Assembly (NCBI GenBank): GCA_026196955.1
Contig: JAPHTO010000159.1
Coordinates: 1 to 32,790 of the forward strand
Source of the DNA: Colwellia sp.
Lineage (GTDB): Bacteria; Pseudomonadota; Gammaproteobacteria; Enterobacterales; Alteromonadaceae
Direction: 5' to 3'
Length of the DNA stretch: 32,790 nucleotides
Shown here: positions 8,054-17,295 of the stretch, piece by piece
Layout: every line of letters starts with the position of its first letter
How positions within the stretch are numbered: position 1 is the stretch's first letter
Position numbers and translations under genes: made by a program
Notes under the pieces: generated by a model
The model's input: only the letters and a program-made list of their open reading frames with translations
Database searches by the model: none
Told to the model about the DNA's origin: nothing

Positions 8054-9040
8054 GTGGATATAAAAGCAATACAAGCACTCTCTCAAGATGATATGACCAC
8101 AGTCAATGATCTTATCTATGCTCAGTTACAATCAGACGTTGCCTTAATTAATCAATTGGGCGTCTATATTGTTAATGCTGGTGGTAAGCGCATGCGCCCT
8201 ATGCTTACCGTGCTAACTGCACAAGCCTTAAATGCTGATAGCGCAAATACGCTAGACAATGATCACTGTACGATTGCCGCTATTATAGAATTTATACATA
8301 CCGCAACATTATTGCATGATGATGTGGTTGATGAATCTAACATGCGCCGTGGTCGTGAAACGGCTAACGCCTTATTTGGCAATAGTGCCAGTGTCTTAGT
8401 CGGTGACTTCCTTTATACCCGCTCTTTTCAAATGATGACTAAATTGGGTGATATGCGCATTATGGATATTCTTTCTGATGCCACAAATATTGTCGCCGAA
8501 GGTGAAGTATTACAATTGATGAATTGTAATGATCCCGACACTACTGAAGAAAGCTACATGCAGGTTATCTATTGCAAAACGGCTAAGCTTTTTGAAGCAG
8601 CAACTCGACTTGCTGCTGTGATCACCAAGCAAAGCAGTGTAGTAGAAGAAGCAATGGCCGATTACGGTAAATATTTAGGTACCGCTTTTCAATTAGTAGA
8701 CGACATTATGGACTACACCGCTGATGCTAAAGAGATGGGCAAAAATGTGGGCGATGATTTAGCAGAGGGTAAACCGACACTTCCGTTACTCTATACTATG
8801 GCTCATGGCACTCCATCGCAAAAGCAATTGGTTAGAGATGCCATAGAGCATGGCAATGGTATGGAACACCTTAGTGAGATCCTTGATGCCATGAATCAAA
8901 CGGGTGCCTTAATTTACACACAGAAAAAAGCTGAAATAGAAGCAGACAAAGCCATTAATGCGTTAACTGTGCTGCCTGACTCTGACTATAAAAAAGCCTT
9001 AGTAGCCTTAGCGCATATTGCTGCAAATCGCTCAGCCTAA
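8054..9040 (+). CDS. ispB: Octaprenyl (polyprenyl) diphosphate synthase
   Basis: A 328-residue trans-prenyltransferase that extends farnesyl diphosphate with isopentenyl diphosphate to make the side chain of ubiquinone and menaquinone. The first aspartate-rich motif is [15 protein letters not shown] (DDVVD at 89-93) and the second is LVDDIMD (216-220); both bind Mg-diphosphate. GGKRMRP (43-49) binds the homoallylic substrate. The start codon is GTG at 8054, which gives the family N-terminus; only a weak GTGGA precedes it. It is divergent from rplU, as in E. coli. The chain length (C40) is inferred from homology to IspB and not proved by sequence. Confidence 0.95.
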   Translation: MDIKAIQALSQDDMTTVNDLIYAQLQSDVALINQLGVYIVNAGGKRMRPMLTVLTAQALNADSANTLDNDHCTIAAIIEFIHTATLLHDDVVDESNMRRGRETANALFGNSASVLVGDFLYTRSFQMMTKLGDMRIMDILSDATNIVAEGEVLQLMNCNDPDTTEESYMQVIYCKTAKLFEAATRLAAVITKQSSVVEEAMADYGKYLGTAFQLVDDIMDYTADAKEMGKNVGDDLAEGKPTLPLLYTMAHGTPSQKQLVRDAIEHGNGMEHLSEILDAMNQTGALIYTQKKAEIEADKAINALTVLPDSDYKKALVALAHIAANRSA

Positions 9041-9060
9041 ATAGAGAGGAAAAAGACATC

Positions 9061-9465
9061 ATGAGCGCTGATAATATATATGAGAATAATCCTCTGCACG
9101 GTGTTGGTTTAGAGCAGGTGCTTACCGAATTAGTGGACCATTATGGTTTTGAAATTTTAAATGCATATTTAAGCTTAAACTGCTTTAAAACCAATCCAAG
9201 TATTAAATCGAGTCTTAAATTTTTGAAAAAAACTGACTGGGCCAAAGATAAGGTGGAAGCTTTTTATTTATATCAATATAAAAGCTTACCTCGTGCTGAT
9301 GATAAACAATTTCAATTGCCCCCTCGCGATCGCATCATACCTGCTCATCAAAAACCTGGCGCTCCCGCTGAATTAAGTTTTGAAGATGCAGAAAACCTTA
9401 GACAAAAGCGCGCTAAGAAAACGCGAGAGCGCTCTTCCACCCCCTCAAATCCATGGGGCAGATAA
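9061..9465 (+). CDS. VF530-family (DUF2132) small DNA-binding-like protein
   Basis: A 134-residue cytoplasmic protein. Residues about 10-75 match the VF530 fold as I recall it: [20 protein letters not shown], then [20 protein letters not shown] and [13 protein letters not shown]. The family is described structurally as a double-stranded-DNA-binding-like domain with no settled role. The C-terminal 50 residues are basic and low in complexity ([16 protein letters not shown]) and look disordered. AGAGAGGAAAAAG precedes the ATG and the gap to ispB is 20 bp, so it is probably cotranscribed with ispB. Confidence 0.8.
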   Translation: MSADNIYENNPLHGVGLEQVLTELVDHYGFEILNAYLSLNCFKTNPSIKSSLKFLKKTDWAKDKVEAFYLYQYKSLPRADDKQFQLPPRDRIIPAHQKPGAPAELSFEDAENLRQKRAKKTRERSSTPSNPWGR

Positions 9466-9645
9466 CAATACATTCACCGCTTAATCTAATACTTTAGCTT
9501 CTAGCTATTTATTGCTTGCCTTTGTGACTTGCTAAAGGACAAAGGATTTATTGATCTAGCACATTATTCCTTATGCTTTAGGTTGTTTATTTCTTTAACA
9601 ACAACTAATTTAAGCTTAACTATAAGAATTTTCTAAGGAGCAATT

Positions 9646-10056
9646 ATGCCATTGATAGAATGGACGGCTGAATTAAGCGTAGGAATAGCGAGTATTGATG
9701 AGCAACATAAAAAATTAGTCAATATGATTAATGCCCTTAACGATGCCATGCTACTCGGTGAATCAAACGAGTTACTCGGCACAATCTTTTCCGGCTTAGC
9801 AACATACACCCAAAAGCATTTTGCCTATGAAGAGAATATGTTTGCTGAATATGGCTATGCCGACTCAGAAGAACATAAGAGACAACATAATGAACTCATA
9901 GCGCAAGTTGTCGAGTTAAAAGAAAAGTTTATTGAAAATCCTCAAGGAACCATTAGTGCGGATTTAATGCTATTTCTTAAGCGATGGTTAACTAACCACA
10001 TTATGAGAACGGATAAAGAATATACTGAATTTTTACTGTCGAAAGGTGTGAAATAA
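9646..10056 (+). CDS. Bacteriohemerythrin
   Basis: A 136-residue single-domain oxygen-binding protein with a complete set of di-iron ligands: H21, H58, E62, H77, H81, H118 and D123, in the motifs IDEQHKKLV, HFAYEE, HKRQH and HIMRTDKEY. Such proteins bind O2 reversibly at a non-haem di-iron site and serve oxygen supply or sensing, often in motile marine or microaerobic bacteria. The start has the site AAGGAG. A 180-bp gap from the VF530 gene holds a short CCTTTGT/ACAAAGG inverted repeat (9519-9545), so the gene probably has its own promoter. It ends 24 bp before the bidirectional terminator. Confidence 0.95.
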   Translation: MPLIEWTAELSVGIASIDEQHKKLVNMINALNDAMLLGESNELLGTIFSGLATYTQKHFAYEENMFAEYGYADSEEHKRQHNELIAQVVELKEKFIENPQGTISADLMLFLKRWLTNHIMRTDKEYTEFLLSKGVK

Positions 10057-10080
10057 GTAACATCGAAAGGTAACAAATGT

Positions 10081-10123
10081 AAAAAATCGAGCTGCAAACT
10101 TGATAGTCGCAACTCGATTTTTT
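10081..10123. terminator. Bidirectional terminator between hemerythrin and mdh genes
   Basis: AAAAAATCGAG (10081-10091) pairs with CTCGATTTTTT (10113-10123), and an inner TGC/GCA extends the stem past one mismatch. Each strand ends in a run of six U, so it serves both converging genes. Confidence 0.9.
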
Positions 10124-10144
10124 CTTGATGTTTTTATAACTAGC

Positions 10145-11080
10145 TTAGCTAGCCATAAAATCAACACCTTCTTGAATATCTTTTTTCAAAGTCTCAAGCA
10201 TGTCTTCTTTGGCTTTTTGTTCAAAAGCACTTAACTCACCGTAAGATAAGATTTCACTCACACCATTAACACCTAAACGTACTGGATGAGCAAAATAAGG
10301 AGCATCGCCATCTTCAAGCGCAACATAAGCGTAATCAACAACGTCTTCACCTTGTAAGCCTTTCACTAAAGACATACAAAAACGTGCTGCTGCAGCGCCC
10401 ATAGATAAAGTAGCTGAGCCGCCACCCGCTTTAGCTTCTACAACTTCAGTACCCGCATTTTGAATACGTGGTGTTAAAGCCGCAACTTCTTCATCCGTAA
10501 AGCTTGTACCTTCTACTTGAGATAATAATGGTAAAATAGTTGTACCAGAGTGACCGCCAATAACAGGTACTTTAACAGTAGCAACGTCTAAGCCCTTTAA
10601 TTCAGCAACAAAAGCTTCTGAACGAATAACATCTAGTGTAGTAATACCAAATACGCGGTTTGCGTCATAAGTACCTGCTTTTTTGAATACTTCAGCAACA
10701 ATTGGCACAGTTCCGTTTACAGGATTGGTAATAATACCTACCAACGCTTTTGGACAGGCTTCTACAATACCTTCAGCTAATACCTTGATGATACCCGCAT
10801 TAACATTGAATAAATCAGCACGATCCATGCCCGGCTTACGTGGCATACCCGCTGGAATTAATACAATATCAGCACCAGTTAAGGCTGCATTTAAATCATC
10901 ACGGCCAAAACCGGCAACTTTTACATCTGTAGGGATGTGAGATAAATCTACCGCTACACCTGGAACAACAGGAGCAACATCATAAAGTGATAACTCAGAG
11001 CCTGCTGGCAATTGAGTTTTTAAGAGTAAAGATAATGCTTGACCGATACCGCCTGCGGCGCCTAAAACTGCTACTTTCAT
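10145..11080 (-). CDS. mdh: Malate dehydrogenase (NAD)
   Basis: A 311-residue TCA-cycle enzyme that oxidises malate to oxaloacetate; length and numbering follow E. coli Mdh exactly. The dinucleotide site GAAGGIG is at 7-13. Substrate-binding R81, R87 (RKPGMDR) and R153 and the catalytic pair D150/H177 (GGHSG) are all present. GGAGAG precedes the ATG. It is divergent from argR, as in E. coli, with a 404-bp gap that holds a repeat element. No convincing promoter was fixed: TTGAAA-like and TTGACC-like boxes lie inside the repeat. Confidence 0.98.
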   Translation of the reverse strand: MKVAVLGAAGGIGQALSLLLKTQLPAGSELSLYDVAPVVPGVAVDLSHIPTDVKVAGFGRDDLNAALTGADIVLIPAGMPRKPGMDRADLFNVNAGIIKVLAEGIVEACPKALVGIITNPVNGTVPIVAEVFKKAGTYDANRVFGITTLDVIRSEAFVAELKGLDVATVKVPVIGGHSGTTILPLLSQVEGTSFTDEEVAALTPRIQNAGTEVVEAKAGGGSATLSMGAAAARFCMSLVKGLQGEDVVDYAYVALEDGDAPYFAHPVRLGVNGVSEILSYGELSAFEQKAKEDMLETLKKDIQEGVDFMAS

Positions 11081-11141
11081 TTGATCTCTCCGAGATTTTA
11101 ATGGGGGTTAAACTAAGGCCTATTGACCTTGGTTGTATTTA

Positions 11142-11300
11142 ATACCAATACATTAACTAAGCGAACATTTTCAAACGATCTAAATATTCAATAAGCTTGT
11201 TGCTTTCAATTTCAATAAGTTACTATTGGTCAATCAAGCACCCAGTTTTTGAAAATTTATTCTCATTGATTTCTGCATTCTTAACTAATTTAATTGGTAT
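11142..11300. repeat. MITE-like inverted-repeat element
   Basis: The left end ATACCAATACATTAACTAAG (11142-11161) is the imperfect inverse of the right end (11280-11300, ending AATTGGTAT): 17 of 21 aligned positions match. A nested inner pair, ATTTTCAAA (11167-11175) and TTTGAAAAT (11248-11256), is a perfect inverse. TTCAATAAG also occurs twice directly (11187, 11211). There is no ORF. The TAATACCAA end resembles the start of the repeat at 32690. Mobility is inferred only. Confidence 0.5.
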
Positions 11301-11368
11301 AACAAAAAATTTGAGTAAATACGTAAAAAATTGCTGCGCAAAAGATATAGCATAGACAACAAAAAAAC

Positions 11369-11407
11369 AATTAATATTAATTTATAGCGTATATAATAGC
11401 TTATAAT
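11369..11407 (+). promoter_or_regulatory. Possible argR promoter region with AT palindrome
   Basis: Two perfect TATAAT boxes lie at 11392-11397 and 11402-11407, 10 bp apart. A perfect 14-bp palindrome AATTAATATTAATT (11369-11382) sits where the -35 box would be; no good -35 hexamer is visible. The palindrome does not fit the TGAAT/ATTCA halves of E. coli ARG boxes. Autoregulation by ArgR is known in the family but is not shown here. Confidence 0.4.
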
Positions 11408-11484
11408 GTCCAGAGTAAAAAACTCAACTTTAGTATAACTACCACACTATTATTTATTAGAATAGAAGGCTTTGATATCAAACA

Positions 11485-11958
11485 ATGAATGGTCAACAAA
11501 AACAAGAAGTGCTTATACAGGCGTTTAAAGACTTATTAAAGCAAGAACAATTTGGCTCACAGGGAGAGATTGTTGAAGCATTAAAATCTCAAGGATTTGA
11601 AAACATAAGCCAATCGAAAATATCTCGTATGCTAAGCAAGTACGGGGCAGTTAGAACTCGTAATGCTCGCCAAGAAATGGTGTATTGTTTACCCGCAGAG
11701 CTTGGCGTACCTACCGCACATAGTCCATTAAAGCAGTTAGTATTAGAAATTGAACATAATGAAGTAATGATCATTATTCAAACAAGTCCAGGTGCTGCAC
11801 AGCTTATCGCAAGATTATTAGATAGTTTAAGTAAAAGTGATGGTGTGCTAGGCACTATTGCTGGCGATGATACAATTTTCATTGCCCCATCTGATGTGAG
11901 TAATATCAAAGAAACAATCAAAAAGTTAGAACGGTTATTTTCAATAGAGAAGCAATAA
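11485..11958 (+). CDS. argR: Arginine repressor
   Basis: A 157-residue hexameric regulator that uses L-arginine as corepressor to control arginine biosynthesis and catabolism. The N-terminal winged helix (1-75) includes [14 protein letters not shown] and the recognition helix [20 protein letters not shown]. The C-terminal domain has [15 protein letters not shown] and [10 protein letters not shown] (123-132), whose D128 and D129 bind arginine. Similarity to E. coli ArgR runs over nearly the whole length. The ribosome site is poor: AGAAGG lies 15 bases before the ATG, so translation may be weak. It is divergent from mdh. Confidence 0.97.
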   Translation: MNGQQKQEVLIQAFKDLLKQEQFGSQGEIVEALKSQGFENISQSKISRMLSKYGAVRTRNARQEMVYCLPAELGVPTAHSPLKQLVLEIEHNEVMIIIQTSPGAAQLIARLLDSLSKSDGVLGTIAGDDTIFIAPSDVSNIKETIKKLERLFSIEKQ

Positions 11959-12156
11959 ACTCAACAAGGGAGCAGTTTTTCATTAAGCATTAGAGAAATG
12001 AAAATCCGCTAAACGAATATCTTTCTCCCAAGCTTATTTGCTAAGTTATGTAGTCAAACCTCACTACAATAACCTGATCTCGACTAAATAAATTACTCTC
12101 TAGCTAAAGATATTATTGAAAATTTAATTCATGTGTTTCAGTTAGTTAAATAAACC

Positions 12157-15100
12157 TTAAACCGAGTTCAGGTTACATACTTGCAAAATACTCTCTCGAA
12201 GCAATTCACCCGTAACAGGTTTAGCAATATGTAAATTCATACCTGCCGCCAAGCTTCGCTGCTTATCTTCTTCACGAGCATGAGCAGTCATGGCAATAAT
12301 AGGCATTGAGCTGCTCGAAGATGACGCTTGTTCTTGCTTTCTTATTATCGACGCAGCTGTTAAACCATCCATCACTGGCATTTGAATATCCATTAACACA
12401 ACATCAAAATGATTTTCATACAGTAAATCAAGAGCCCGTTGGCCATTATCAGCAATAGTGACTGTTGCTTGCATGCTCAATAATAACTCTTTGGCAACCA
12501 ACTGATTAACCAGATTATCTTCAACTAATAATATATTGATATCTGCCAAATCGGTATTGGTTGATGGTTGCTCTAGCGTAGCTAAAGGCGTAGTTAGCTT
12601 AGCGGTTACGACTTCCGCTATGGCATCTATTGGAGCTCGGTTACTTTCGTTTTCTGTATTAACATCGTTTAATGCTTTCATTATTTGGTCGAGTGAAAAA
12701 CGGTAAAGTGGTGTATCAAGTAAAATATAAGGCACAGATAAGGAATCAAGTTTTTGACAAACATCCGTTGTTAACTCAAGCATCGCTGGATGACACAAGC
12801 CAATTAACTTTATATTTTTATGCCAATGTTTTTTCTTTGTTTCAGCAAGGTGTATTTGCTCGATTAAATCCGTCTCATTCACCAATAACACTATGTTGTC
12901 ATCTTCGTCTTTATTATTCGTGTTTATGGCGATTTCATCTAAATTATCTACGGTATAGTGCGACCAACCATAACTTTCAACAGTATCTAAGCAGGTGGCA
13001 GATAAGTGCTGTCCATGGGTAAAGAGTGATAGTAGGTTTGCAGAGCAATTTTTATTACCTCCCTGATTAACCGCTACCTTGGGTATTTTAAAAGGCAAAA
13101 TAAAGCTAAATTCACAACCTTGGCCAAGATCGCTTTGCAAATTAATTTCACCTCCCAGCAATTTAACGATTTGCTGACAAATCGATAAACCTAGACCTGA
13201 GCCGCCATACTTTCGCGTCATTGAAATATCAGCTTGAGAAAAAGCTTCAAATAAATGCCCTTGCTTATTTTTAGCGATCCCAATACCTGTGTCTTTAACT
13301 TTAAAACGAACCAAGGCATTTGTCTCACTTTGACCGACACTGTCTATCAATAAAGCGACTTCACCTTGTTCAGTGAATTTAATCGCATTATTCAGTAAAT
13401 TAGAAATCACTTGTATTAAGCGCATTTCATCCGTTTTGATAACATTAGGCACATTGGCAGCTAACGCGATTTTCATCTGCAGTTTTTTATCATGAATACT
13501 AGCAATATTAAGTTTTAACGCTTTATCTAACGCTGCTGGTAAATTAACCTCGCTTTCAATGATAAGCATTTTTCCCGCTTCAATTTTTGATAAATCCAGT
13601 AACTCGTCAATTAAATGTAATAAGGTTAAAGAGGCCGTTTGAGCATTTGACAAATAGTGTTGTTGGTTTGAATTTAACAAGGTGCGATTAAGCAAATCCA
13701 TCATACCCTGCATTGCATTGATCGGGGTTCTGATCTCATGACTCATATTGGCCAAAAATTGAATTTTAACTTGGTTAGCGTATTCGGCTTGGTTTTTAGC
13801 TCGCTCTAAAGCTGTTTGCGTCGCTTGCTGCTCAGTGACATCTTGCAAAATAGTTATCGTTCCCAGTACCTCACCTGAGTCATTAGTAAACTGGTTACAA
13901 AACCCCTGATAAGTGTACTCACCTGCTTCAATCAATGCTTGTTGTGGGTAAACGTCATCAAAGTTGTCATTTAAATCATTAATCTCTTGCGCTAAAGCTT
14001 TCGGCATGAAAGTGGTCGCTTGATAACCTAGCATGTTAGATTCTAGTTGTTGAGAGACCTTCTCAAAAGACTGATTACACCCCATAAGTTTACCTTGAGG
14101 ATCATTAAAGATGATCAACTCAGGAATGGCATTCATCACTGAGCGCAATAAAACATAATCACGTTGATGCTTGGTACTTGTTTCTTGTAAGGCTTGCGTT
14201 TTTTCTAACACTCGACTATCAAGTACTTCATTTTGCTCTTTTAATTGTAATAATAAACTACGGTTTTGAGTGAAAATATCTTCAACAAGCACAAACCAGT
14301 GCAACCAATCAGCATTGGCTTTTATTTTCCCCGGATCTCCTTGAGCACAATACTCAATGTGACGAATAAATTGATGTGTAGGTTTAATAAAGCTTCTGCG
14401 AGTCATCGCATTTACCAGCATTAGAAATGCCAGCAAACCTACCAATAAAATAGCAAACATGAAGATGAAATGGCTACGCAGCGGTAGTATAAAGTCTGCA
14501 TAAGGTTGATATTTTAGTAATGTCCAACCATTCACATTTAAGGTTTGCTTTTCAACCAACCAGTCACCAATTTGCGTTGAATCATTCAAATCAGCGAGTT
14601 TTTGACTCGTTAATTGAGCGAGCCCTTGAGGCAGTAGTTTTTGCCATGAAGCGCGGTAGCTTAAAGGTTGTTTACCTTTTTGTTTAAAAAAAAGTATCTC
14701 ATTGTTTTGATTAAAAAGTACTAGGCCTTGGGCGCTAGTAGTTAGCTCAGGTAGACTTTGCTGCAACCGAGCCAAATTCACATCGATAACAACAGACCCT
14801 AATAACTGTTTAGCTCGATAAACGCCAATTCCCAAGGATGCATTCATCCCCTTACCAGCAGCATCTATATAAGGTGATGACCAAACAATTTTATTACTAT
14901 TAACATCTAAACTATGTATTTTTTGGGAATGAGCATTAGTGAGCATACGGTTGCTAAAGTGCCAGCTATCTCGGTCGATCCAAGGAAAAATATTTACAAA
15001 CTGCTCAAGTGAAACATAATAAAACCATGTTGCTTCTTCAAGGACTTTTTGAGCGGCAACAAAAGCGGGAGTTAATGCATTTGCCATAGCAACTTCTTGA

Positions 15101-15504
15101 CGTTTTAGCGCAGTAAACTCATTGATTTGGCCAAAACCGGTAATATTCCCGCTAAGTATTTTATCTTGTTCAAGAATATCAACACGCGGTTTATCTAAAT
15201 AATAACGGCCACCATTTTGTTTTAATCGGGGTAGATCTGCATTTAATTCATTAGGGTGTTTTAATACATATTGCGCAAACTCTTGAATGCCAGAAATCGC
15301 TTGTTCACTTTGAAGCAACATTGCATTAAGTTGCTGTGCTTGGGCGCGTAACTGACTCAAACCCTGCTGCTTGTGAGTTGCTAGCTCGCTATAGTAACGC
15401 AATGATGCGGCTGTCAGCGCAATAAAAACAATAATAACAAAGACAACAACAACCGCGGTGTTATAACGCCTAAATACAGTATTTTCAGCAGTTAAATCTA
15501 ACAA
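12157..15504 (-). CDS. Hybrid sensor histidine kinase (periplasmic sensor, PAS, kinase, pseudo-receiver, receiver)
   Basis: A 1115-residue inner-membrane protein. Segments: transmembrane 16-38; a large periplasmic sensor (39-343) with Cache-like features such as SLGIGVYRAKQLLGSVVIDV; transmembrane 344-366; a PAS domain (about 450-560, DVTEQQ at its end); HisKA with H589 (NMSHEIRTPINAM). The ATPase domain has N-box SNLLNNAIKF (701-710), DTGIGI and GGSGLGLSI. Residues about 820-945 look like a degraded receiver without a usable phospho-acceptor site. A full receiver (988-1110) has D1039 in VLMDIQMPVMDG. There is no C-terminal HPt domain, so a separate HPt protein must complete the relay. It is BarA/LuxQ-like in layout; the signal is unknown. 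No neighbouring response regulator was found. Confidence 0.9.
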   Translation of the reverse strand: MLDLTAENTVFRRYNTAVVVVFVIIVFIALTAASLRYYSELATHKQQGLSQLRAQAQQLNAMLLQSEQAISGIQEFAQYVLKHPNELNADLPRLKQNGGRYYLDKPRVDILEQDKILSGNITGFGQINEFTALKRQEVAMANALTPAFVAAQKVLEEATWFYYVSLEQFVNIFPWIDRDSWHFSNRMLTNAHSQKIHSLDVNSNKIVWSSPYIDAAGKGMNASLGIGVYRAKQLLGSVVIDVNLARLQQSLPELTTSAQGLVLFNQNNEILFFKQKGKQPLSYRASWQKLLPQGLAQLTSQKLADLNDSTQIGDWLVEKQTLNVNGWTLLKYQPYADFILPLRSHFIFMFAILLVGLLAFLMLVNAMTRRSFIKPTHQFIRHIEYCAQGDPGKIKANADWLHWFVLVEDIFTQNRSLLLQLKEQNEVLDSRVLEKTQALQETSTKHQRDYVLLRSVMNAIPELIIFNDPQGKLMGCNQSFEKVSQQLESNMLGYQATTFMPKALAQEINDLNDNFDDVYPQQALIEAGEYTYQGFCNQFTNDSGEVLGTITILQDVTEQQATQTALERAKNQAEYANQVKIQFLANMSHEIRTPINAMQGMMDLLNRTLLNSNQQHYLSNAQTASLTLLHLIDELLDLSKIEAGKMLIIESEVNLPAALDKALKLNIASIHDKKLQMKIALAANVPNVIKTDEMRLIQVISNLLNNAIKFTEQGEVALLIDSVGQSETNALVRFKVKDTGIGIAKNKQGHLFEAFSQADISMTRKYGGSGLGLSICQQIVKLLGGEINLQSDLGQGCEFSFILPFKIPKVAVNQGGNKNCSANLLSLFTHGQHLSATCLDTVESYGWSHYTVDNLDEIAINTNNKDEDDNIVLLVNETDLIEQIHLAETKKKHWHKNIKLIGLCHPAMLELTTDVCQKLDSLSVPYILLDTPLYRFSLDQIMKALNDVNTENESNRAPIDAIAEVVTAKLTTPLATLEQPSTNTDLADINILLVEDNLVNQLVAKELLLSMQATVTIADNGQRALDLLYENHFDVVLMDIQMPVMDGLTAASIIRKQEQASSSSSSMPIIAMTAHAREEDKQRSLAAGMNLHIAKPVTGELLRESILQVCNLNSV

Positions 15505-15546
15505 TGCCTAGCCCTAGCAAAAAAATGTAGTTAACAATATCATAAC

Positions 15547-15600
15547 TAATACAAATCCGTATAAGAAAGTGATCGCTTAGCGGCAAGGCATTGATTACAG
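15547..15600 (+). repeat. Degenerate copy of the intergenic repeat seen at 32690-32790
   Basis: Bases 15575-15600 match 32737-32762 at 23 of 26 positions, including GGCAAGGCATTGATT. The segment starts TAATACAAAT (15547), like TAATACCAAG at 32690, but the middle is shorter here. It lies in the 187-bp gap between the PhoH-like gene and the hybrid kinase gene, both on the minus strand. No coding potential was seen. Confidence 0.55.
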
Positions 15601-15691
15601 GTACCGTCTTAATAACAAAGCAAATTCCTCTTTAACACTCAACCATGCCGCTCTAAGTACTCACGTCTTTATATGAAGACAGGCAAAGTCT

Positions 15692-17116
15692 TTACAAATT
15701 TTCTTCTGCAAAAGATGCTAAACGGCTACGGACAACACCGTTAAGATTAATGGTGGCAGAGCCAGAAAAATCTTTGAATCGTTCGACGATATACGTTAAA
15801 CCTGACGTGACTGCAGTTAAATAATTACTGTCTATTTGAGCTAGATTGCCACTGCAAACAAGTTTAGTTCCTTCGCCACAACGAGTTATGATAGTTTTCA
15901 ATTGCGCCGCCGTTAAGTTTTGACACTCATCGAGCAGCACCAATGAATTTTGAATGCTACGACCGCGCATAAAATTAACAGATTTAAATTGAATATTCGC
16001 TTTATCCATAATGTAGTCTAAACTGCCTGACATACTTTCATCTTGCTTATGTAGCACTTCTAACGAGTCAGTAATCGCGGCAAGCCATGGTGCCATTTTT
16101 TCTTCTTCGGTTCCTGGTAAAAAGCCTATTGATTCAGCTATTTCAGGGGTACTGCGAGTCACAATAATTTTGTCATATAAATTGCGTTCAATAACTTGCT
16201 CTAAAGCGGTAGCTAAGGCTAACAAGGTTTTACCGCAACCTGCAGGGCCTGTGAGGATCACCAAATCAATATTTGGATCAAGTAAGGCATCCATTGCCAT
16301 CCCTTGATATATATTTTTCGGGTGAATGCCCCAAGCATTTCTGCCCATCAAACGCTCACGACCTAAGTCTTGTATTGAGACTCTGTTATCATCCCAACCA
16401 GTAATTTTGCCGGCAAAGCTTTCTTCTTCATCTATCAAGTACTCATTCATATAACTTAAAGGCACAACATCTCGATCGATAAAGTGTGTAGTGAAACGCC
16501 CTTCGGTTTCACTATCACACGTTTTAATCAGTTGCCAAAAGTCTCCTTCAAACTGATGATAGCCTTTGGTTAAAAATTGAATATCATCAATCAGTTGATC
16601 AGTGCGATAATCTTCAACATGTGCAAGCCCTGCTCCTTTAGCTTTTAGGCGCATGTTAATATCTTTTGTCACTAGCACAACTTTACAGCTAGGTTTTTGC
16701 TCTTGAATATGCAAAGCGGCATTAATAATGCGATTATCGTTCTCATTAAAAGACAGCGTTCTAGCCGTTTGCGCTAAAGCATAGTCATTAATAATTGACA
16801 GACAACCACTTGGATGTTGTTCGTCATTTTCAGGCAATTTAACACCCGCTAGTACTTGCTCTGGTGATGCTTCAGATAATGTATCTTCAAGTGCGCGAAT
16901 CGCAACTCGGGCATCTCGACTGACATCTTTACGCCTATCTTTTATCGAGTCTAATTCTTCCAAAACTGTCATTGGGACAACAACATCATGCTCTTGAAAG
17001 GATAAAAAAGCGAAAGGTTCGTGTAGTAGGATATTGGTATCTAGAATGTAGATTATTTTTTCTGTAGAGGGAGAGGTTTCAATGTTTTTTCCAGTATTCA
17101 TATTTTCTTCAGTCAT
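15692..17116 (-). CDS. PIN-PhoH family ATPase/ribonuclease
   Basis: A 474-residue cytoplasmic protein with two domains. The N-terminal PIN nuclease domain (about 21-165) has acidic residues D26 (YILDTNILLHEP), the VLEELD motif near 51-56 and D152 (VTKDINMRLKAK). The C-terminal PhoH ATPase/helicase has Walker A GPAGCGKT (290-297) and Walker B LVLLDECQN (392-400). Proteins of this fusion type (PhoH2) unwind and cut RNA and are sometimes tied to toxin-antitoxin loci; no antitoxin-like ORF is seen here. The start at 17116 is chosen because CGGAG lies 7 bases before it; the longer reading at 17122 would use TTG. Not the classic ybeZ phoH, which lacks PIN. Target RNA unknown. Confidence 0.92.
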   Translation of the reverse strand: MTEENMNTGKNIETSPSTEKIIYILDTNILLHEPFAFLSFQEHDVVVPMTVLEELDSIKDRRKDVSRDARVAIRALEDTLSEASPEQVLAGVKLPENDEQHPSGCLSIINDYALAQTARTLSFNENDNRIINAALHIQEQKPSCKVVLVTKDINMRLKAKGAGLAHVEDYRTDQLIDDIQFLTKGYHQFEGDFWQLIKTCDSETEGRFTTHFIDRDVVPLSYMNEYLIDEEESFAGKITGWDDNRVSIQDLGRERLMGRNAWGIHPKNIYQGMAMDALLDPNIDLVILTGPAGCGKTLLALATALEQVIERNLYDKIIVTRSTPEIAESIGFLPGTEEEKMAPWLAAITDSLEVLHKQDESMSGSLDYIMDKANIQFKSVNFMRGRSIQNSLVLLDECQNLTAAQLKTIITRCGEGTKLVCSGNLAQIDSNYLTAVTSGLTYIVERFKDFSGSATINLNGVVRSRLASFAEENL

Positions 17117-17295
17117 AAGCAATCTCCGTGATTTCCTGACAAAACAAACACAAAAGAACGAAACAGTTATTACTAAATATACCTCTTAACATTGACACCT
17201 AAATAAAGACTTAGCAAGGCACTTTTGCAACTTTAGTCAATCTTTTTTTATTTACTAGCTATACTAATTAACAGCGAAAGATATAGGGGGATTAA

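Larger units (their letters stand above)
11081..11484. other. 404-bp gap between divergent mdh and argR
   Basis: No gene was found. From left to right it holds the mdh leader, an inverted-repeat element (11142-11300), an AT palindrome (11369-11382), and two candidate -10 boxes for argR (11392-11397, 11402-11407). TTTGAAAATTTATTCTCA (11248-11265) resembles an ARG box with one mismatch in each half. No partner box lies at the usual 21-bp spacing, and the left half also belongs to the repeat's inner arm. Confidence 0.6.

Noticed and set aside
9519-9545. CCTTTGT/ACAAAGG inverted repeat as a terminator of the VF530 gene
   Set aside because: Seven pairs with a 13-base loop and no clean U tract; too weak to call.
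11248-11265. Isolated ARG box
   Set aside because: Eight of ten core positions match, but functional ARG boxes usually come in pairs 21 bp apart, and one half is already explained by the repeat's inner arm.
15692-17116. PIN-PhoH protein as part of a toxin-antitoxin pair
   Set aside because: No antitoxin-like small gene overlaps or precedes it; the 173-bp upstream gap shows no supported ORF.
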